64,000 bases of DNA from Stramonita haemastoma (lineage: Eukaryota; Mollusca; Gastropoda; Neogastropoda; Muricidae): NCBI GenBank assembly GCA_030674155.1, contig CM060336.1, positions 1,427,842 through 1,491,841 on the forward strand. Reading direction: 5' to 3'. Of the stretch, positions 32,351 through 45,021 are shown in pieces. The first letter of the stretch is position 1, and each line of letters begins with the position of its first letter. The notes below the pieces were generated by a model. That model was given only the letters and a program-made list of their open reading frames with translations. It ran no database searches and was not told the origin of the DNA. Position numbers and translations under genes: made by a program.

Positions 32351-32447
32351 GTAAAATTTTGCCTTGGAGTTAACATAGGTGCTGACATTTTAATGTAGGT
32401 CATGGCATTTCGTTTACATCCACAACTGACAAAACCTTTGGCCTGTG

Positions 32448-32450
<3 letters not shown>

Positions 32451-32508
<58 letters not shown>

Positions 32509-32520
32509 ACACACACACAT
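32451..32520. repeat. (CA)n microsatellite
   Basis: About 30 CA units. Confidence 0.97.
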
Positions 32521-33254
32521 GTTATAAACCCATCCATCTTTCCAAGAAGAGTAGCCAGGCTAGCTATATTTGGGGGTATGGATGACACCATCATACCCAG
32601 CATGCAATCAGCAACCTGGAGAGTGATGGGCTCCGCCAGGTTCAATTTGCCCAAGACACACTGCCTAGTTTTGGCACAGTGCCCTGATGGATCCCCCAAA
32701 GTTAGGGGAAAATCAAATCAGCTGAACTTTTATTTTATCAGTCTACCTAGTAATAAGTAGTTAGTGTCATTGGCTAGTGGCTGTGTGTTTGTTTTTTTAC
32801 CAGCAAATATGTTCTGGCTTTCAAAGAGAGAAAACGAGACAGAGTTTGTAATGTTTATAACCCAGTCTGTAGAGGTTAGTTAATACAGTCCCTAAATCAA
32901 GTAGTGACTCAATATCATAATCAAGAGTTTGTACTGCTTGAAGAGAAGGATAGTGATAGATAAATTAAAAAAAACAACAACAAAAAACCCTATAAGGAAA
33001 GCCTGAACCGGTTTTCACTTGACTTCTCCTATGACTGCATAAGGAGTTGCTGGGATACAGTACAGACACTGACTTTTTCAAGTGTGTGTTGTGTCTTGAG
33101 CATGTTTTCTTTTCCATTTTTTTGCTGAATATTTCCTTGAAATTTGAACTCCAGGCCACCTTTAAAATGCATTAGCTGATCTAAATAGGTTTAGTCACAT
33201 TTGTTGTCTGCCTGTTTTGTTTGACCGGAGAAGAAAGTGATAAATTGTATTGCA

Positions 33255-33560
33255 GGGGTAAGACAGCCGAGTGGTTAGACCTTCAGACTCATGATCTATG
33301 TCCTCTGATGGTGCAGGTTCGAATCCTCCCTCAGTCATACATTTGAGGAGCTTTTATCATCTTTCAGTACACATCAGTGACTTCGAGTCTGGGTGAGTAA
33401 ATATACCTGTATCCTGTGCACAAATGCATGTTAACATACTCCACGCATGATAAAATCTCCATGTCTTGAAAGGACTAGGCCAGCTATGGCTGGTGGAATG
33501 TGTGACATGAAGATGACCAGGCGGTATCCTTCAGTCTCATAACACTATGGAGTTGCACTC
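33255..33560 (+). mobile_element. Possible tRNA-headed SINE, distinct family
   Basis: GACAGCCGAGTGGTTAGACC followed by GGTTCGAATCCTCCC at 33316 has the A-box/B-box layout, but the body matches none of families A-D. It runs into the LINE tail at 33560, so it could be the LINE's partner element. Confidence 0.55.
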
Positions 33561-34123
33561 TAGGTGTTTATTCTGGTACAGTGCATGTTGTGGCTGGCCA
33601 GTCTGACATGGGAATGACAGTCCCTATGGCAGAGAGCACAGATGAAGTCTGACGCTGGTCTGTCTGCCTGGTCTGCAGCCTTTCTTCTCATTCTCTTTGC
33701 CTCGTGCTGCTGAGCAAGTGTCTCTTCGAATTTGGAGAGACCTTTCTGCACAGTCTGTCTCCAGGCTGACTGTTCGAGGGCTGCTGCTTCCCAATTGTTC
33801 TGGTCAATATTCAGGGCTTTTAAGTCCCTCTTGCACACGTCTGAATCACAGCTGTGGTTTGCCTGTGGGACGTTTTCCCTGCACAAGTTCTCCACAAAGG
33901 GGTCTTTAGGGATCCGTCCATCATCCATGTCACAACATGGCCAAACCAGCATGTATGTCAGTAGCGTGTACACACTAGTAGATGACCAGTATGTGATCTG
34001 TAACAGGAGAGGCATAAACCCTGCCAGGTTCCTCTTTCTCAAGGCACCACAGGACAGTGTTGGTGTGGTGCCTGAATGACTTCTCACAGAGTCACAGGAA
34101 GAAGTCAGGAAAAGTGAAGACAA
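33560..34123 (-). pseudogene. 3' fragment of a non-LTR retrotransposon (RT/endonuclease ORF C-terminus)
   Basis: A 187-codon open frame reads MDDGRIPKDPFVENL, then DVCKRDLKALNID, NNWEAAALEQSAWRQTVQKG, FEETLAQQHEAKR and AADQADRPASDFICALCHRD, ending in a Cys/His-rich knuckle C-x2-C with a distal HxxxHC-like end. This string of motifs is the familiar C-terminal tail of LINE reverse-transcriptase proteins in marine invertebrates. The upstream RT and endonuclease domains are absent and the first ~60 codons do not match well, so it is a 5'-truncated, probably dead copy. Stop is at the 33560 end. Confidence 0.8.
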
Positions 34124-34129
34124 ACTTTA

Positions 34130-34462
34130 TCTTTTTCTTCATAGAACACTCAAACAACAGCTCTTGTTGTCCATCATATCAGCTAAAATGTATTGCACCG
34201 TCATTCAGAGCATGACAAGTCAGGCCCAGTGCATCAACTTTGGTGTGGGAGAGAATTGTTGTCTTTTAAGTCTTTTTAGAAAAAAGGCAGAATGGACCAA
34301 GACAGGAAAGAAAATAGATAAGGGTAAGGTGACAGGGAAAAAAAGGAACAAGGTAGAAACAAAGAGAGGGATAGAAAAGTGGGAATTGCTAGTACAGAAT
34401 TTCCAGGTGGGGATGCTGTTTGTACTGACAGGCCCCCAGCATCCCCACAGGGGACAGACACA
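34130..34462 (+). mobile_element. Interspersed repeat family E copy
   Basis: Full order of family motifs: CAAACAACAGCTCTTGTTGT head, GCATGACAAGTCAGGCCCAG, AATGGACCAAGACAG, GTACAGAATTTCCAGG and GACAGGCCCCCAGCATCCCC. Confidence 0.88.
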
Positions 34463-34499
34463 CTGTATCATAACCAATGTTTTACACAACAATGCTCAC

Positions 34500-34581
34500 A
34501 CACACACACAGTGACACACACACACACACACAGAGTCACACACACAGAGTCACACACACACACACACACACACACACAACA

Positions 34582-34625
<44 letters not shown>
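34500..34625. repeat. (CA)n with CACAGAGT variants
   Basis: Interrupted CA repeat, about 125 bases. Confidence 0.95.
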
Positions 34626-34772
34626 CATGAGCTGTTTTTAAATTTGATTCATCATCAATTTTTGTCCAGTTTTTTTTTCACATTTTTTGTTTTGTTTTTA
34701 ATGGAAATAGTTCCATAAATTACAACAGACAGGACTCAACAAGGGATGATCAAAGCAGAGGAACAATCTCAC

Positions 34773-34782
34773 ATTTTATTAC
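34773..34782 (-). promoter_or_regulatory. Candidate poly(A) signal for APH-1
   Basis: TTTATT on the plus strand at 34775-34780 reads AATAAA on the gene strand, about 2.75 kb past the APH-1 stop. Another AATAAA on the same strand is near 37028-37033, about 500 bases past the stop. Usage is not determinable. Confidence 0.35.
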
Positions 34783-35411
34783 AGAGGAAAAAACAGTTGA
34801 TGACTGCACACGAACAAGTCTCACTCAACTAAAAAATTTTTTGTTGAAAAATGACACTTCTAATTCTGCATCTTCACCATCACACTTACCTTATCCATGC
34901 CACGTACACATAATCAAGAATGACAAAAGTTCAAACAAATTGGCCCCACCAAAATCACACACAGTTCAATATTATTCCACATTAAAAACCCATTACTCAA
35001 AATGAATTGGAACAAAAAAATATGTATACATGAATGAAATATACATGTTATATACAGAGAGGCAGAACCATATACAGCTGAGCTGAACTGAATCAACTGA
35101 TCAAATAGTTAGTCTCTCTCTCTCATTCAATCTTGAAATATTATACATTTTAGTAAACTAATACAGAATATAACGACACAGAACTGTATATTTTTTAAAA
35201 CATAGCAGTGAGAAATATTAGTTTTTTGTATGTGGGCGAGATCTTCATGATCACGTTTAGGTGCAAGACATCAGTGCCCTTTTCAGTGGTCTGTGTTCTT
35301 CCCCTCTAAAACTGAGTGATCTGTGCACACAATGGCAAGATAAAACAACCCAGTGGGGGTGGACACTTTACAACGGAGTATAAAATGGAGTATGATTTGC
35401 TCAATCTCAAA

Positions 35412-35459
<48 letters not shown>

Positions 35460-36008
35460 TGTGAGAGAGTTAGAGTGAGTGTGCGTGCATGTTTTCAAAG
35501 AGACAACATAGTGTCATGGGTCCAAGTCTCTCTGGTGTAATCGAAATGTCTATTAAATTTTGGCCTGGTATCCCCAACATCTTTTAGTGCAGCTAATCAG
35601 AACTTGGCAAAGTATTAGCTTTGAGCCATATATTCATAAAAATTTGGATATCATGCAGTTTTGAATCTAATCCCCCCCTCCCCCTCAAAACTTTTGCAGT
35701 TGAACTGCAGCAACCTACCTGAATATTAGGAATGTTTGTAACACCGTGAGTTACTGCTAAAGAAATGACACAAACGGTACAAACTTGCATCCAAGACACT
35801 GGGAGATGAAATATGGACTAACAATGACAGATCACGAAAGGTCTAACCTTTTATTGCAGCTCTACAGTCTTTGCCTAACGTTAAAATGCTTCATCACAGT
35901 GCACGAGTTTGAGAGATGGAAGAACAGCTTCCCACTGTGTGCTAGTCACTGACAGTTTCCGTCGGATGACAGCTGGAAACCATAAAAATCCTTTCAGGTT
36001 TTTTTCTG

Positions 36009-36064
<56 letters not shown>

Positions 36065-36185
36065 TGTTGTGTTGTGTTGTGTTGTGTTGTGTTTGTTGTG
36101 TGTGTGTGTGTGTGTGTTGTGTGTTGTGTGTGTGTGTGTGTGTGTGCGTGCGTGCGTGCGTGTGTGTGTGTTGTGTGTGTGTATG
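36009..36185. repeat. (TG)n with GTGTT variants
   Basis: About 175 bases of TG with a TGTTG block in the middle. Confidence 0.96.
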
Positions 36186-37116
36186 CACATACCGAGTTGA
36201 TACATCATGTAAAATAAAATCAGTCCCTGAAAAAAACACCCAACAATACATTTTTTCTAACATTTATAAAGCAATGCTCTATTTTCAGACAAACTGTATG
36301 AAAAACAAAATCAATAAAATACTTAAGACTAACATTTCTGCAAGCATACAACACACACACCAATCAGGACAACATATTTCATTAAAATATTAAAACAGTC
36401 TCTGACAACAACTGGACAAAATCTAAGATTGCAGGGGAGAAAAAAAAGACTAGGAAAGCATACTGTGTCTTGCTGTAAGAACCAAATGCTCAATACCAGT
36501 GGATTGGATTCGTAAAATGTACACATTTTCACACAGCATTCCTTTTTTTTCTCTGAAATGATGACAGAATTCTTTGAAACAATATACATCTCAGTCTTTC
36601 TTTTATCCTTGATAAAATACCTCAACTCCTTCACACACACACAAGCTGTCCTTTTTCTTACAGAAGAAACAATCATAATGCTATACATTCACATATCCTC
36701 TTCTTTCTTTCACTAAAGTAGTACTGATGATAACAATATCAATCAGACCAAAAATTAAAACCACGAGTTATTCTCAGAGTCTGAATTGTGCTACCTAAAT
36801 GGTGGTGGTTGGGGTGGGGGGGATGATCTCATACGCAAAAATCTCTCTATCAGTGAACCTCTGAGCTCTAGTCAAGGAACAACAAAAAAATTGCAACACA
36901 TCAATGACAAAAATTCAACCTAAGAAGTACATAAGAATATAAATAGGCAATAACTTAGTCAACCTAGCAAGAACAAATATGAATTTTAAACACAGGAGCT
37001 GTAAACTTGAAGCAGTGAACACATACATGAATCATTTATTTTGTGTGTGGTTTTTTTATGTATCATAAGTACTTAATGATAAATGAGTGTACTGCAGAAA
37101 TATCTTGGGGGAAAAA

Positions 37117-37117
<1 letters not shown>

Positions 37118-37181
<64 letters not shown>

Positions 37182-37182
37182 G

Positions 37183-37225
<43 letters not shown>

Positions 37226-37345
37226 ATGCGCGTGTGTGTATGTGTGTGTTGTGTTTGTGGATGTACAGGTATGTGTGTTTGTGTGTACTTGTGTGACTGT
37301 GTGTGTGCGTGTTTGTGCATGTGCACATGTGAGTGTGGGTGTAAG
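37118..37345. repeat. (TG)n followed by (TGCG)n
   Basis: TG x32, then TGCG x~11, then degenerate TG; alternating purine-pyrimidine, lying about 180 bases past the APH-1 stop. Confidence 0.96.
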
Positions 37346-37528
37346 TGTTGTGACGTGGGAAGGAATGGAAGAAGGGAGTGAGAGGGAGGAGAAATACAGG
37401 AAAGAAAAGGAATTCAGACATCCACAATTTCGCTTTCACAAATCCAGACACTCTCTCTCTCACTCTCTGTCAACCTGACGTCTCCACCTCTTCCAAAACA
37501 CACCACACCTTAAACCCCCCCCCACGCT

Positions 37529-40126
37529 TCAATCAATTTCGTACCGCCCTTTGCGGCAGATAAAGGCGGCGCGGATGTTGTAGAGGGAGCCACCGGCCAC
37601 GAAGAAGGCCATGACCCCGGAGACGAGCAGCACGAGGTAGCCGGGGATGATGGAGGCCAGGTACAGGGGGTCAGGCCTGGAGTCCGTGCGCTTGTTCAGC
37701 AGGGTCTGCACAACACACACACACACATATATGCTGCCACTATACGCCTCTGTTTTATTTTGGCTTGGGTTTTTTTTTGTTTTTTTGGCTTCTGCTGCTG
37801 TTATGGGGTGGGGTTTTTTTTTGGTTTCATTTTTTGGCTTCTGCTGCTGTTTTGTTTTGTTTTATTTTGGCTTCTGCTGCTGTTTTGGTTTGGTTTGGGT
37901 TTTGTTTTGGCTTCTGCTGTTGTTATGTTTTTTTTTGTTGTTTTGCTTCTGCTGCTGTTATGTTTTTGTTGTTGTTTGGCTTCTGCTGCTGTTATGTTTT
38001 TGTTGTTGTTTTGCTTCTGCTGTTGTTATGCTGTTAGCGCACAATCAAAATTCATTGAATTGGGAACCCCCAAAATCAAAGAGTACAGAACCCCTGAATC
38101 AAGGACGGAGTACTGAACCCCCAAAATCAAGGACTCTGAGGACGTTCAGGACCTTGTGAACACTCTCCTAACTGTTGTGTTTGGTTCACTGAAGTCAGAA
38201 TATGGCTACCTAAATGGTGGTAAAAATGGTCACATATGCAAAAAATCTCACCATGGGTGAACCTTGACGCTGTAGCCGAGGAACAAAAAAAACAAAACAA
38301 AACAAAAAAAAGTCCAATCCAATTTTACTGTTTTTTTGTTTTTTGTGGCATTGTTTTCTAGTCTGTCTGTGGAAGTTTTTTTTCCATTACCTCCTTCTCT
38401 ACTGAAGCTATCCCAAAACTTTCAACCTGTATCTCAAGTCTACACAGCTCTTCTGCCTACTTTGTAAGGTGCACTACAATGCCATGACTTCACCATTCAG
38501 ATTTTTGTTTTGTTTTTTTGTTTGTTCCTTGGCAAGAGCTCTGAGGATCACAATGGTGAGATTTTGCTTACGTCACCATTTTTGCCCACCATGAAGGTAG
38601 CCGCATTCCAACTTCAGGGATGTATACTGGGTCTCTTCATGTTTCCGTAACCCACCGAAAACTGACATGAATGACAAAATATTTAATGTGCATATCTGAT
38701 CTTCTGCATGTGTATAAACACAATAAAAATTAAGGCACTGACAGGTCTGCATCTGAAGGGATATCGCAAAAATTATCATCCTTGTTCACCAGAAACAACC
38801 ACCGAGATTCAAACCCACAACTTCATGGGATTAAAAGTCAAACGGTCTAAACCACTCAGCTACAGCGTCTGTCCACCCTTGGTTTAACCCTCTTGCATTC
38901 GGACTCTCTGAACAAAAATTGCCCCTAGATTTCGCATTCCATCACGAAATCAGGTCAGACACACATGCTTGCTCGCCTTTTCCTCCTTTTAAGTACACAC
39001 CAGCAGCTATAATTACTTCCAGACTCTCAGCAGGGTTTGTACCTCTGGCCTGATAGAGCTTTGACATGACGTAGCAATTAGTGATGGTCACAGCGTGATG
39101 GAAATCTACTGTGGGTAAATACCAGCAAATCCTGGTTCAGGATTCTGGCAATTATTCAATCCTGGCAAATCCTGGTTCGAGACTAAGAGGGTTAATTGAC
39201 TAAAGCCTGACAGTATAGGAGAGAAGTTTCAATACAGAGGAGGGGGGGGGAGGAGAAAGAGAGGAGGAGGAGGAGGAGGAAGCCTCACCAGACAGGACAC
39301 GAAGAGGTGTGTGAGCACCACGTAGGCCACCATCCAGTACCGCTTCTTGTCCAGTCCATTGAAAAACAGCACGCCCCAGAAGGTGTGCAGCAGGATGAAA
39401 CACAGCGTCAGGAAGGCTGGACACAGGAAAATAGACAAAATAAAAAACACACCTGGGGTACAGTTTTACTGCTTCACTCCAAGCCATGATAGGTAAGTCA
39501 GTCATTTTTCTTTTATTGCAATACCCGAGAGTATTATCTTAAATATTTAATTTTTTCATTCACACATATAAGTCTGAGTATGTTCAAAGTGAACTTTTTG
39601 AGAAATACACCTACTATGGAGACACTGACATAACATCTGTCACATCATTATCATTGTCAGCAGAATTCTTGTCAGTGAATTATTTATTATCAGAAATATT
39701 GTCTCATCTGATGTGACCAGTGTTGGGGATATCACTTCTCTCAAGGGCAGAAACATAAGATTTTACCTTATGTCTGTACTGTACAGCATTTTAGAATCTC
39801 AGCATCTTTAGAACACAATACACACAATACCCTCCTCTCCCCTCCCCAAACATACACACACACACACATTAGCATATAAATGCACACCTACACACACCTA
39901 TACCTACACACAAATACACCCACACATACACCACACCCCCCCCCACGCATAAACACACACATCTACATCCACCAATCCAACCACCACCCACTTACACACA
40001 CCTTCACCTGCCCACCTACCCCCCCCCCCCCCCCCCAAACCCACCCACAGACAGAGCTGGACTCTACTGGACTCTCCACACACACACACACATGCCGACA
40101 GACAGACAGACAGAGCAGGACTGGAC

Positions 40127-40209
<83 letters not shown>

Positions 40210-40234
40210 ACACACACACATACACACACACGCC

Positions 40235-40265
<31 letters not shown>

Positions 40266-40779
40266 CGAGGCACTGACCCGAGGCGATGAAGAAGTACTGG
40301 GAATCCCCGAAGATGCCGATGGTTCCTGGCCCTGCCATGTCCGCCAACACATTGACGATGGAAAACGCCCCGCTCAGAATGCCAAACCCCAGCCCTGACA
40401 CTGTCACACACAATACACAATACAATATTAATAATAATACATGGAATTTATATAGCGCTATATCTTGCTAAAATAAATCAATTCAAAGCGCTTGCATTCG
40501 ATCTCTACAACACACAAGTAATCAATGACAATTAATAGTTTTAACAAATTTGAATGTACACACACTGGCAAAACAACACAACACAATACAAAACAAAACA
40601 ACACAATACAACGCAACACCATACAATATAACACTTTATCATCTCAAAAACACAAAAAATTCATGTGGGTTACAAGCATAGCTAAAAACAATCAACAAAT
40701 ATATATTGTCATATGAAATAGCACAGATCTGTATCAGTTTCAGGCAGGCCTTTTCCTATACTTTTAACAATGAGTATTC

Positions 40780-40851
<72 letters not shown>

Positions 40852-42752
40852 GTATGACATCCATCCACACATGCGTATACATACATGTAGGTAAACACTG
40901 GTACAAGCATGCACATATGCTCACATACATACACACACAGACACAGACACACACACACACACTCTCTCACACTCCAAACATTGTTATAACATGTCATAGA
41001 ATAAAAACACACCATATGGCTGATACCATTTTCATAAGAAAGTATTGAAATAATGCATGCATGCACACACACACACACACACACACACAGAGAAGAGAAA
41101 GCATCAGCAGCAGCATCAGTATCTGACCATATGCCATGATGTGCTTGTTGGAGATGTCTTTGGGGGTGACATGCTCCGCTTCAGTCACCTGGCTCACTTT
41201 CTGCAAACCGTCGTCTGCTTTCCTGTCCACACACAACATCCAGCCTCCATCACTGCATGATACACATTCATAAATCATATCCACACACAACACCCAGCCT
41301 CCATCACTGCATGATACACAATCATAAATCATATTCACACACAACACCCAGCCTCCATCATGGATATATATTATATATATAAATATATATATATGAAATC
41401 AATCTGCTCTAAGTCGAGCTTTTTTCTCTCATCATCAACTGAAGATCTTAGCATTCCACAATCCTCAGGGGCAGTTCCTTGACACTGCCAAAGATTTCAA
41501 GTCCACTAATCTGATCTGAAAAGCAGGTTTCAAATCTTCAGTTGTGTCCCCATGGTCCACGGGACTATGGGACAGGTGAAGGTGAAGACTGGAAACTGAA
41601 AATGTATTAAAAAAAAAAAAAAAAAAGAAGAAAAGGGTGAAAACCCACTCTCCTGATTATTCCTTAGTTTTTGCTGCCACAGACGTGACAGAGAGTTAAA
41701 ATCCACTCTTCCTGAACACACAATGCAGCTGCCTTAACAGCTGGCAAAAACAATCACATGTATATACACTAAATCTCACCCTTGCTGAACCTCAGAGCTC
41801 TAACTGAGGAACAAGCACAAACCAAAAATCCCCTCACCTGAGAAGTTTATAGAAGAGGAAGCGGAAACCTTCCTGGAAGAAAATGGAGAAGACCAATCCA
41901 AAGGCCAGCTCGTCTCGTAACGGAACCACAGCAAACCATAATAACGACGACAATAACAACGACAGCAGCCAGAAAAAGCCACTGAAACAGAGGAAATTCA
42001 TGGATTGTAAGTAACATACAGTTAAACAACAACAAGTACCCCCCCCCCCCCCCCCCCCCCCCCACCTCTCTCTCCTTTGCTTTTTAATTTTATTATTAAT
42101 TTTCATTGACTGAAGCCTGAAGGCAGAATGTGTGCTTGTTCCTTTCCCTCAATAAAAAGATGAATTCCTTCATTCATTCATTCACGCACGCACACACATA
42201 CACACATGCACGCACACACACACACATGCATTAGAGGTAAAACTAATTCAAGACAAGCATACTTTCTGAAATTCTCATTAAAAATCAACCACGATGTATA
42301 CTCCACAAGCTACAAAAGTGTTACCAGGGCCATCACCTTGTGGTACATCAAAATTCAAAGTAAATCAAAGCTGTCAGCTACATTCATACAATTTATGACA
42401 CCATGATCAAAATCAAGCACTTATTCCTAAATTTCACTTTAATAAATCCTAACTTATGACACAATAATCAAAAGTCAAGTACTTATCGATGAATTTCACT
42501 TTCATAAATCTTCATCTCAATGGCCCTTGGCCACACAAGGAACAGCATATGAGAGAATAATTAATACCTGATAAAATTACCAATATGGATCTTACTAAAT
42601 ATTTAAGTAAAGTATGTAATATACACAATGACATCATACCTGGCTATCAGCACGATCACTCTCAGTGGATCACGTGCAATGGTGAAGAGAAACATGGCGA
42701 ATGGTGGTCCGCACGCAATAAAGGTGCAACCGAAAAATTCCATTATCGTCAT
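37529..42752 (-). CDS. APH1: APH-1, gamma-secretase subunit, complete six-exon gene
   Basis: A seven-pass membrane protein that scaffolds nicastrin and presenilin in gamma-secretase, which cleaves Notch, APP and other stubs. Exons on the minus strand are 42752-42640, 41981-41838, 41222-41128, 40400-40278, 39416-39289 and 37705-37529. They sum to 780 bases, giving 259 residues plus stop with all phases consistent. The start sits in a strong Kozak context, GCCACCATGA. The N-terminus MTIMEFFGCTFIACGPPFAM matches the family. The fourth membrane segment has the Gly motif at 120, 124 and 128 in SGLGFGILSG. Conserved histidines fall at 169 (LLHTFWGVLFF) and 195 (VLTHLFVS), with the same 26-residue spacing as in human APH1A. 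The C-terminus FVAGGSLYNIRAAFICRK also fits. Length matches the usual 245-265. I see no defects. Confidence 0.97.
37740..38035. repeat. TTTTGGCTTCTGCTGCTGTTATG-type minisatellite
   Basis: Roughly nine irregular copies of a 25-45-base unit with TGGCTTCTGCTGCTGTT, in the last APH-1 intron just before the exon-6 acceptor (gene orientation). Confidence 0.9.
38180..38290 (+). mobile_element. SINE family C tail fragment
   Basis: GAAGTCAGAATATGGCTACC, ATGGTCACATATGCAAAAAA and ACCATGGGTGAACCTTGACG. Confidence 0.75.
38508..38878 (-). mobile_element. SINE family C, reverse full copy
   Basis: From GTTCCTTGGCAAGAGCTCTG through GAAGGTAGCCGCATTCCAAC to head AAACCACTCAGCTACAGCGT. It lies inside the APH-1 intron between exons 5 and 6. 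Confidence 0.88.
38880..39190. other. Intron sequence with short internal duplication
   Basis: GCAAATCCTGGTTCAGGATT and AATCCTGGTTCGAGACTAAG are related, and the latter also resembles CCCGGATCGGGACTAAGAGG at 3100, so a further dispersed repeat is likely. No coding signal. Confidence 0.5.
39840..40265. repeat. CA-rich region, (CA)n and (CAGA)n at an APH-1 donor
   Basis: CA-rich 39850-40020, C17 near 40021, CA x~35 at 40130-40205 and CAGA x~8 at 40236-40264. On the gene strand the TCTG run begins about 13 bases past the donor at 40278. Confidence 0.95.
40785..40848. repeat. (TA)n microsatellite
   Basis: About 31 TA units. Confidence 0.98.
41223..41360. repeat. ~58-bp tandem duplication next to APH-1 exon 3
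   Basis: Two and a half copies containing CACACAACACCCAGCCTCCA and GCATGATACACA, beginning at the acceptor side of exon 3 (41222). Confidence 0.88.
41735..41820 (+). mobile_element. SINE family C tail fragment
   Basis: GCTGCCTTAACAGCTGGCAA and CCTTGCTGAACCTCAGAGCT, ending about 20 bases from the APH-1 donor at 41838. Confidence 0.7.
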
Positions 42753-42760
42753 GGTGGCGA
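42750..42760 (-). promoter_or_regulatory. APH1: APH-1 start codon with optimal Kozak context
   Basis: Read on the minus strand the bases are CGCCACCATGA, with ATG at 42752-42750. This decides the start over the second in-frame ATG three codons later. Confidence 0.85.
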
Positions 42761-43394
42761 TTCTTTTTTCCCTTCAGTTCAGATGGTCAGAGAGTGCTGA
42801 ATGAATGAATCTTCCTGTTCATTAAAAAAAACACAAAAAGCAAGTAATTTACTAATAAGATAATCTTTTATGTTCAGTTGTACAGTCCAAGAATAGTCAT
42901 TTTTACTTGAACTTTTACAGCTTATACAAAACTATAGTCTCCTGTAGAATAAGACTATGAGTAAAACTTTACTTTCATTCATAATCTGCATCTTTTCTCT
43001 TCTGTCTAAATCCTTACACTATTGAAGTTGCAACCTACAGCTATTGCTTAAATCAGTGCTCAGAGTGTACCGAAATAAGATGTAATATTTCATGAAACTT
43101 GGCAGCCAGCACAACTAATTATTGTGGCTATCTCACTCTCAGTATCTGTGAGAAAAAGGCATAGTTAATATACATCCTTCTGATACTGTGATAGTAGTAG
43201 TTTTTTTTCTTTTTAGAATTTGATGACAACACAAGACATATAGGCCTACTGGCATACTGGGAACCAAGTAATTATTTATAATATATTATCAGATTGTGAG
43301 TTTGACGGTCATTAATTATTATACAAGCAGTTCTGGGGTTAGTATGGTTGTAACCAATATAACATCACAATGCAGGCTACTTATTATGTTACAG

Positions 43395-43417
43395 GTATGT
43401 ATGTATGTATGTATGTA

Positions 43418-43482
<65 letters not shown>
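43395..43482. repeat. (TATG)n then (TG)n
   Basis: About 7 TATG units then about 29 TG units. Confidence 0.97.
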
Positions 43483-43483
<1 letters not shown>

Positions 43484-44739
43484 TTCTGCATCTTCATCTT
43501 GTAAGCCTATACCACTCTGATTCTGTAATTTGTTATGTTCAACAATTTGTGATGTAGTGTTTTATAAATTACCCCCTCCACCCAAAACAAAGCAACCCCC
43601 CCCCCCCAACAACAACGACAAACATTAACAAACACGCTAAACAAATTCTTTTCAAGTCAACATCTTGCTCTGCCCTATTAACTATCAGCATCACATTCAT
43701 AGATCATAGGCCAGATAGTGGTTCAATGACAGACTGTGTAATGTAATTGTTATTATATAATATATCGCATGGCGAAGGAACCCAATCCCCCAGTATCACT
43801 GAATCAATGCAAGCATCTTTCTTTTCAGAATTTTACAGGTTCGAGTCAAGAGATACTTGATCTAATTTACTTCTTGCCATTCTGGGGCTTTGTAGGTGTG
43901 TCCGACTTTTTTTCGTATCAAAATTTTTCTGAACAAACAGCACCTGGTGCCAAAAGCTGGTTTTGAAACGGAGACTACCATTATTAAGTCGATGACCTGA
44001 TCAGACAATAATTCATTAAATGACTTAATGAGTCACACTCAGGAGGCTGAAGGAAATAAATTTTCGGTTACTTTCACAGCATGGGAAAGCAGAAGACAGC
44101 CAGAAGTAGAAGTGGGTTATTATTTAGGTGATCTACTTAGACAGAACAGAAAAAAAGCATACACTCTAATGAAGACATGTAAAACTTTGATTTCACTTAT
44201 CACACAAGTACCTTTTCAAGAAAGCTGATTTACAGTTAAGCAGAAAATAGACGTTGATGATATGCACTGCACAGTATTGTTTGCTTCGTTCGTTCTGTGA
44301 ACTTCCGCTTTGCGTTTATGAAAGTAACTTAACACCGAGATGCAAGAAAATAACGTGTGCCCTATTGTCGTTATTGTCGTCGAGAGCATCACTAAAAACA
44401 TGCCACAGTTACCATTGTTTTTATTGTTCTTAGTCTCCCCCCAAAAAACAACAACAACACCCCCCATCATTATTATTATTCTTAGTCTATTCATTAAAAA
44501 AAAAATCAAAATCTTTACCACCATTATTATCGTTGTTTATTTATTTATTTTTCTCTACTTCTGTATTGGCAGTATTCACATTTTTCTTTGTATGAAAAAA
44601 TCTGAGCACGGCCCTAATAAAAAAAGAATGCACAGTGTATATGCATCTATCTAGGCATGTAAAAAATGTGGATGGTTGCCTACTGTTGTTGTCGCTTTTG
44701 GTATCATCATTATCATTAATATATCATTATAGATTATTG

Positions 44740-44769
44740 TTATTATTATTTATTATTATTATTATTATA

Positions 44770-44835
<66 letters not shown>

Positions 44836-44852
44836 CATCATCATCATCATCA
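44740..44852. repeat. (TTA)n then (TCA)n
   Basis: About 30 TTA triplets followed by 6 TCA triplets. Confidence 0.97.
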
Positions 44853-45021
44853 ACATTGTTGTCACACATCTTTATCACCATCTTCATCATCAAGTTGATT
44901 CCTGCAGTAGTCTCGGCAATGGTGATTTCTTTTGTTTGGATGGGTGACAATGTTATCAGATTTTGTTGCCGATCGCTGCCTCTCCACTTTGTCTTGAAGG
45001 TTTTGCTCTGCAGGGATCACT

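Larger units (their letters stand above)
34626..37528 (-). other. Probable APH-1 3' UTR and flank
   Basis: AT-rich, mostly single-copy, with (TG)n tracts at 35414-35462, 36009-36185 and 37118-37345 and a family C tail at 36770-36890. No protein of interest is seen on either strand. Confidence 0.5.
42753..45015. other. Region upstream of APH-1
   Basis: Mostly AT-rich single-copy sequence with no defensible gene. It holds (TATG)n/(TG)n at 43395-43482, a C10 tract near 43600 and a (TTA)n tract at 44740-44850. The APH-1 promoter should lie in the first few hundred bases after 42753, but no TATA box is evident. Confidence 0.5.
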
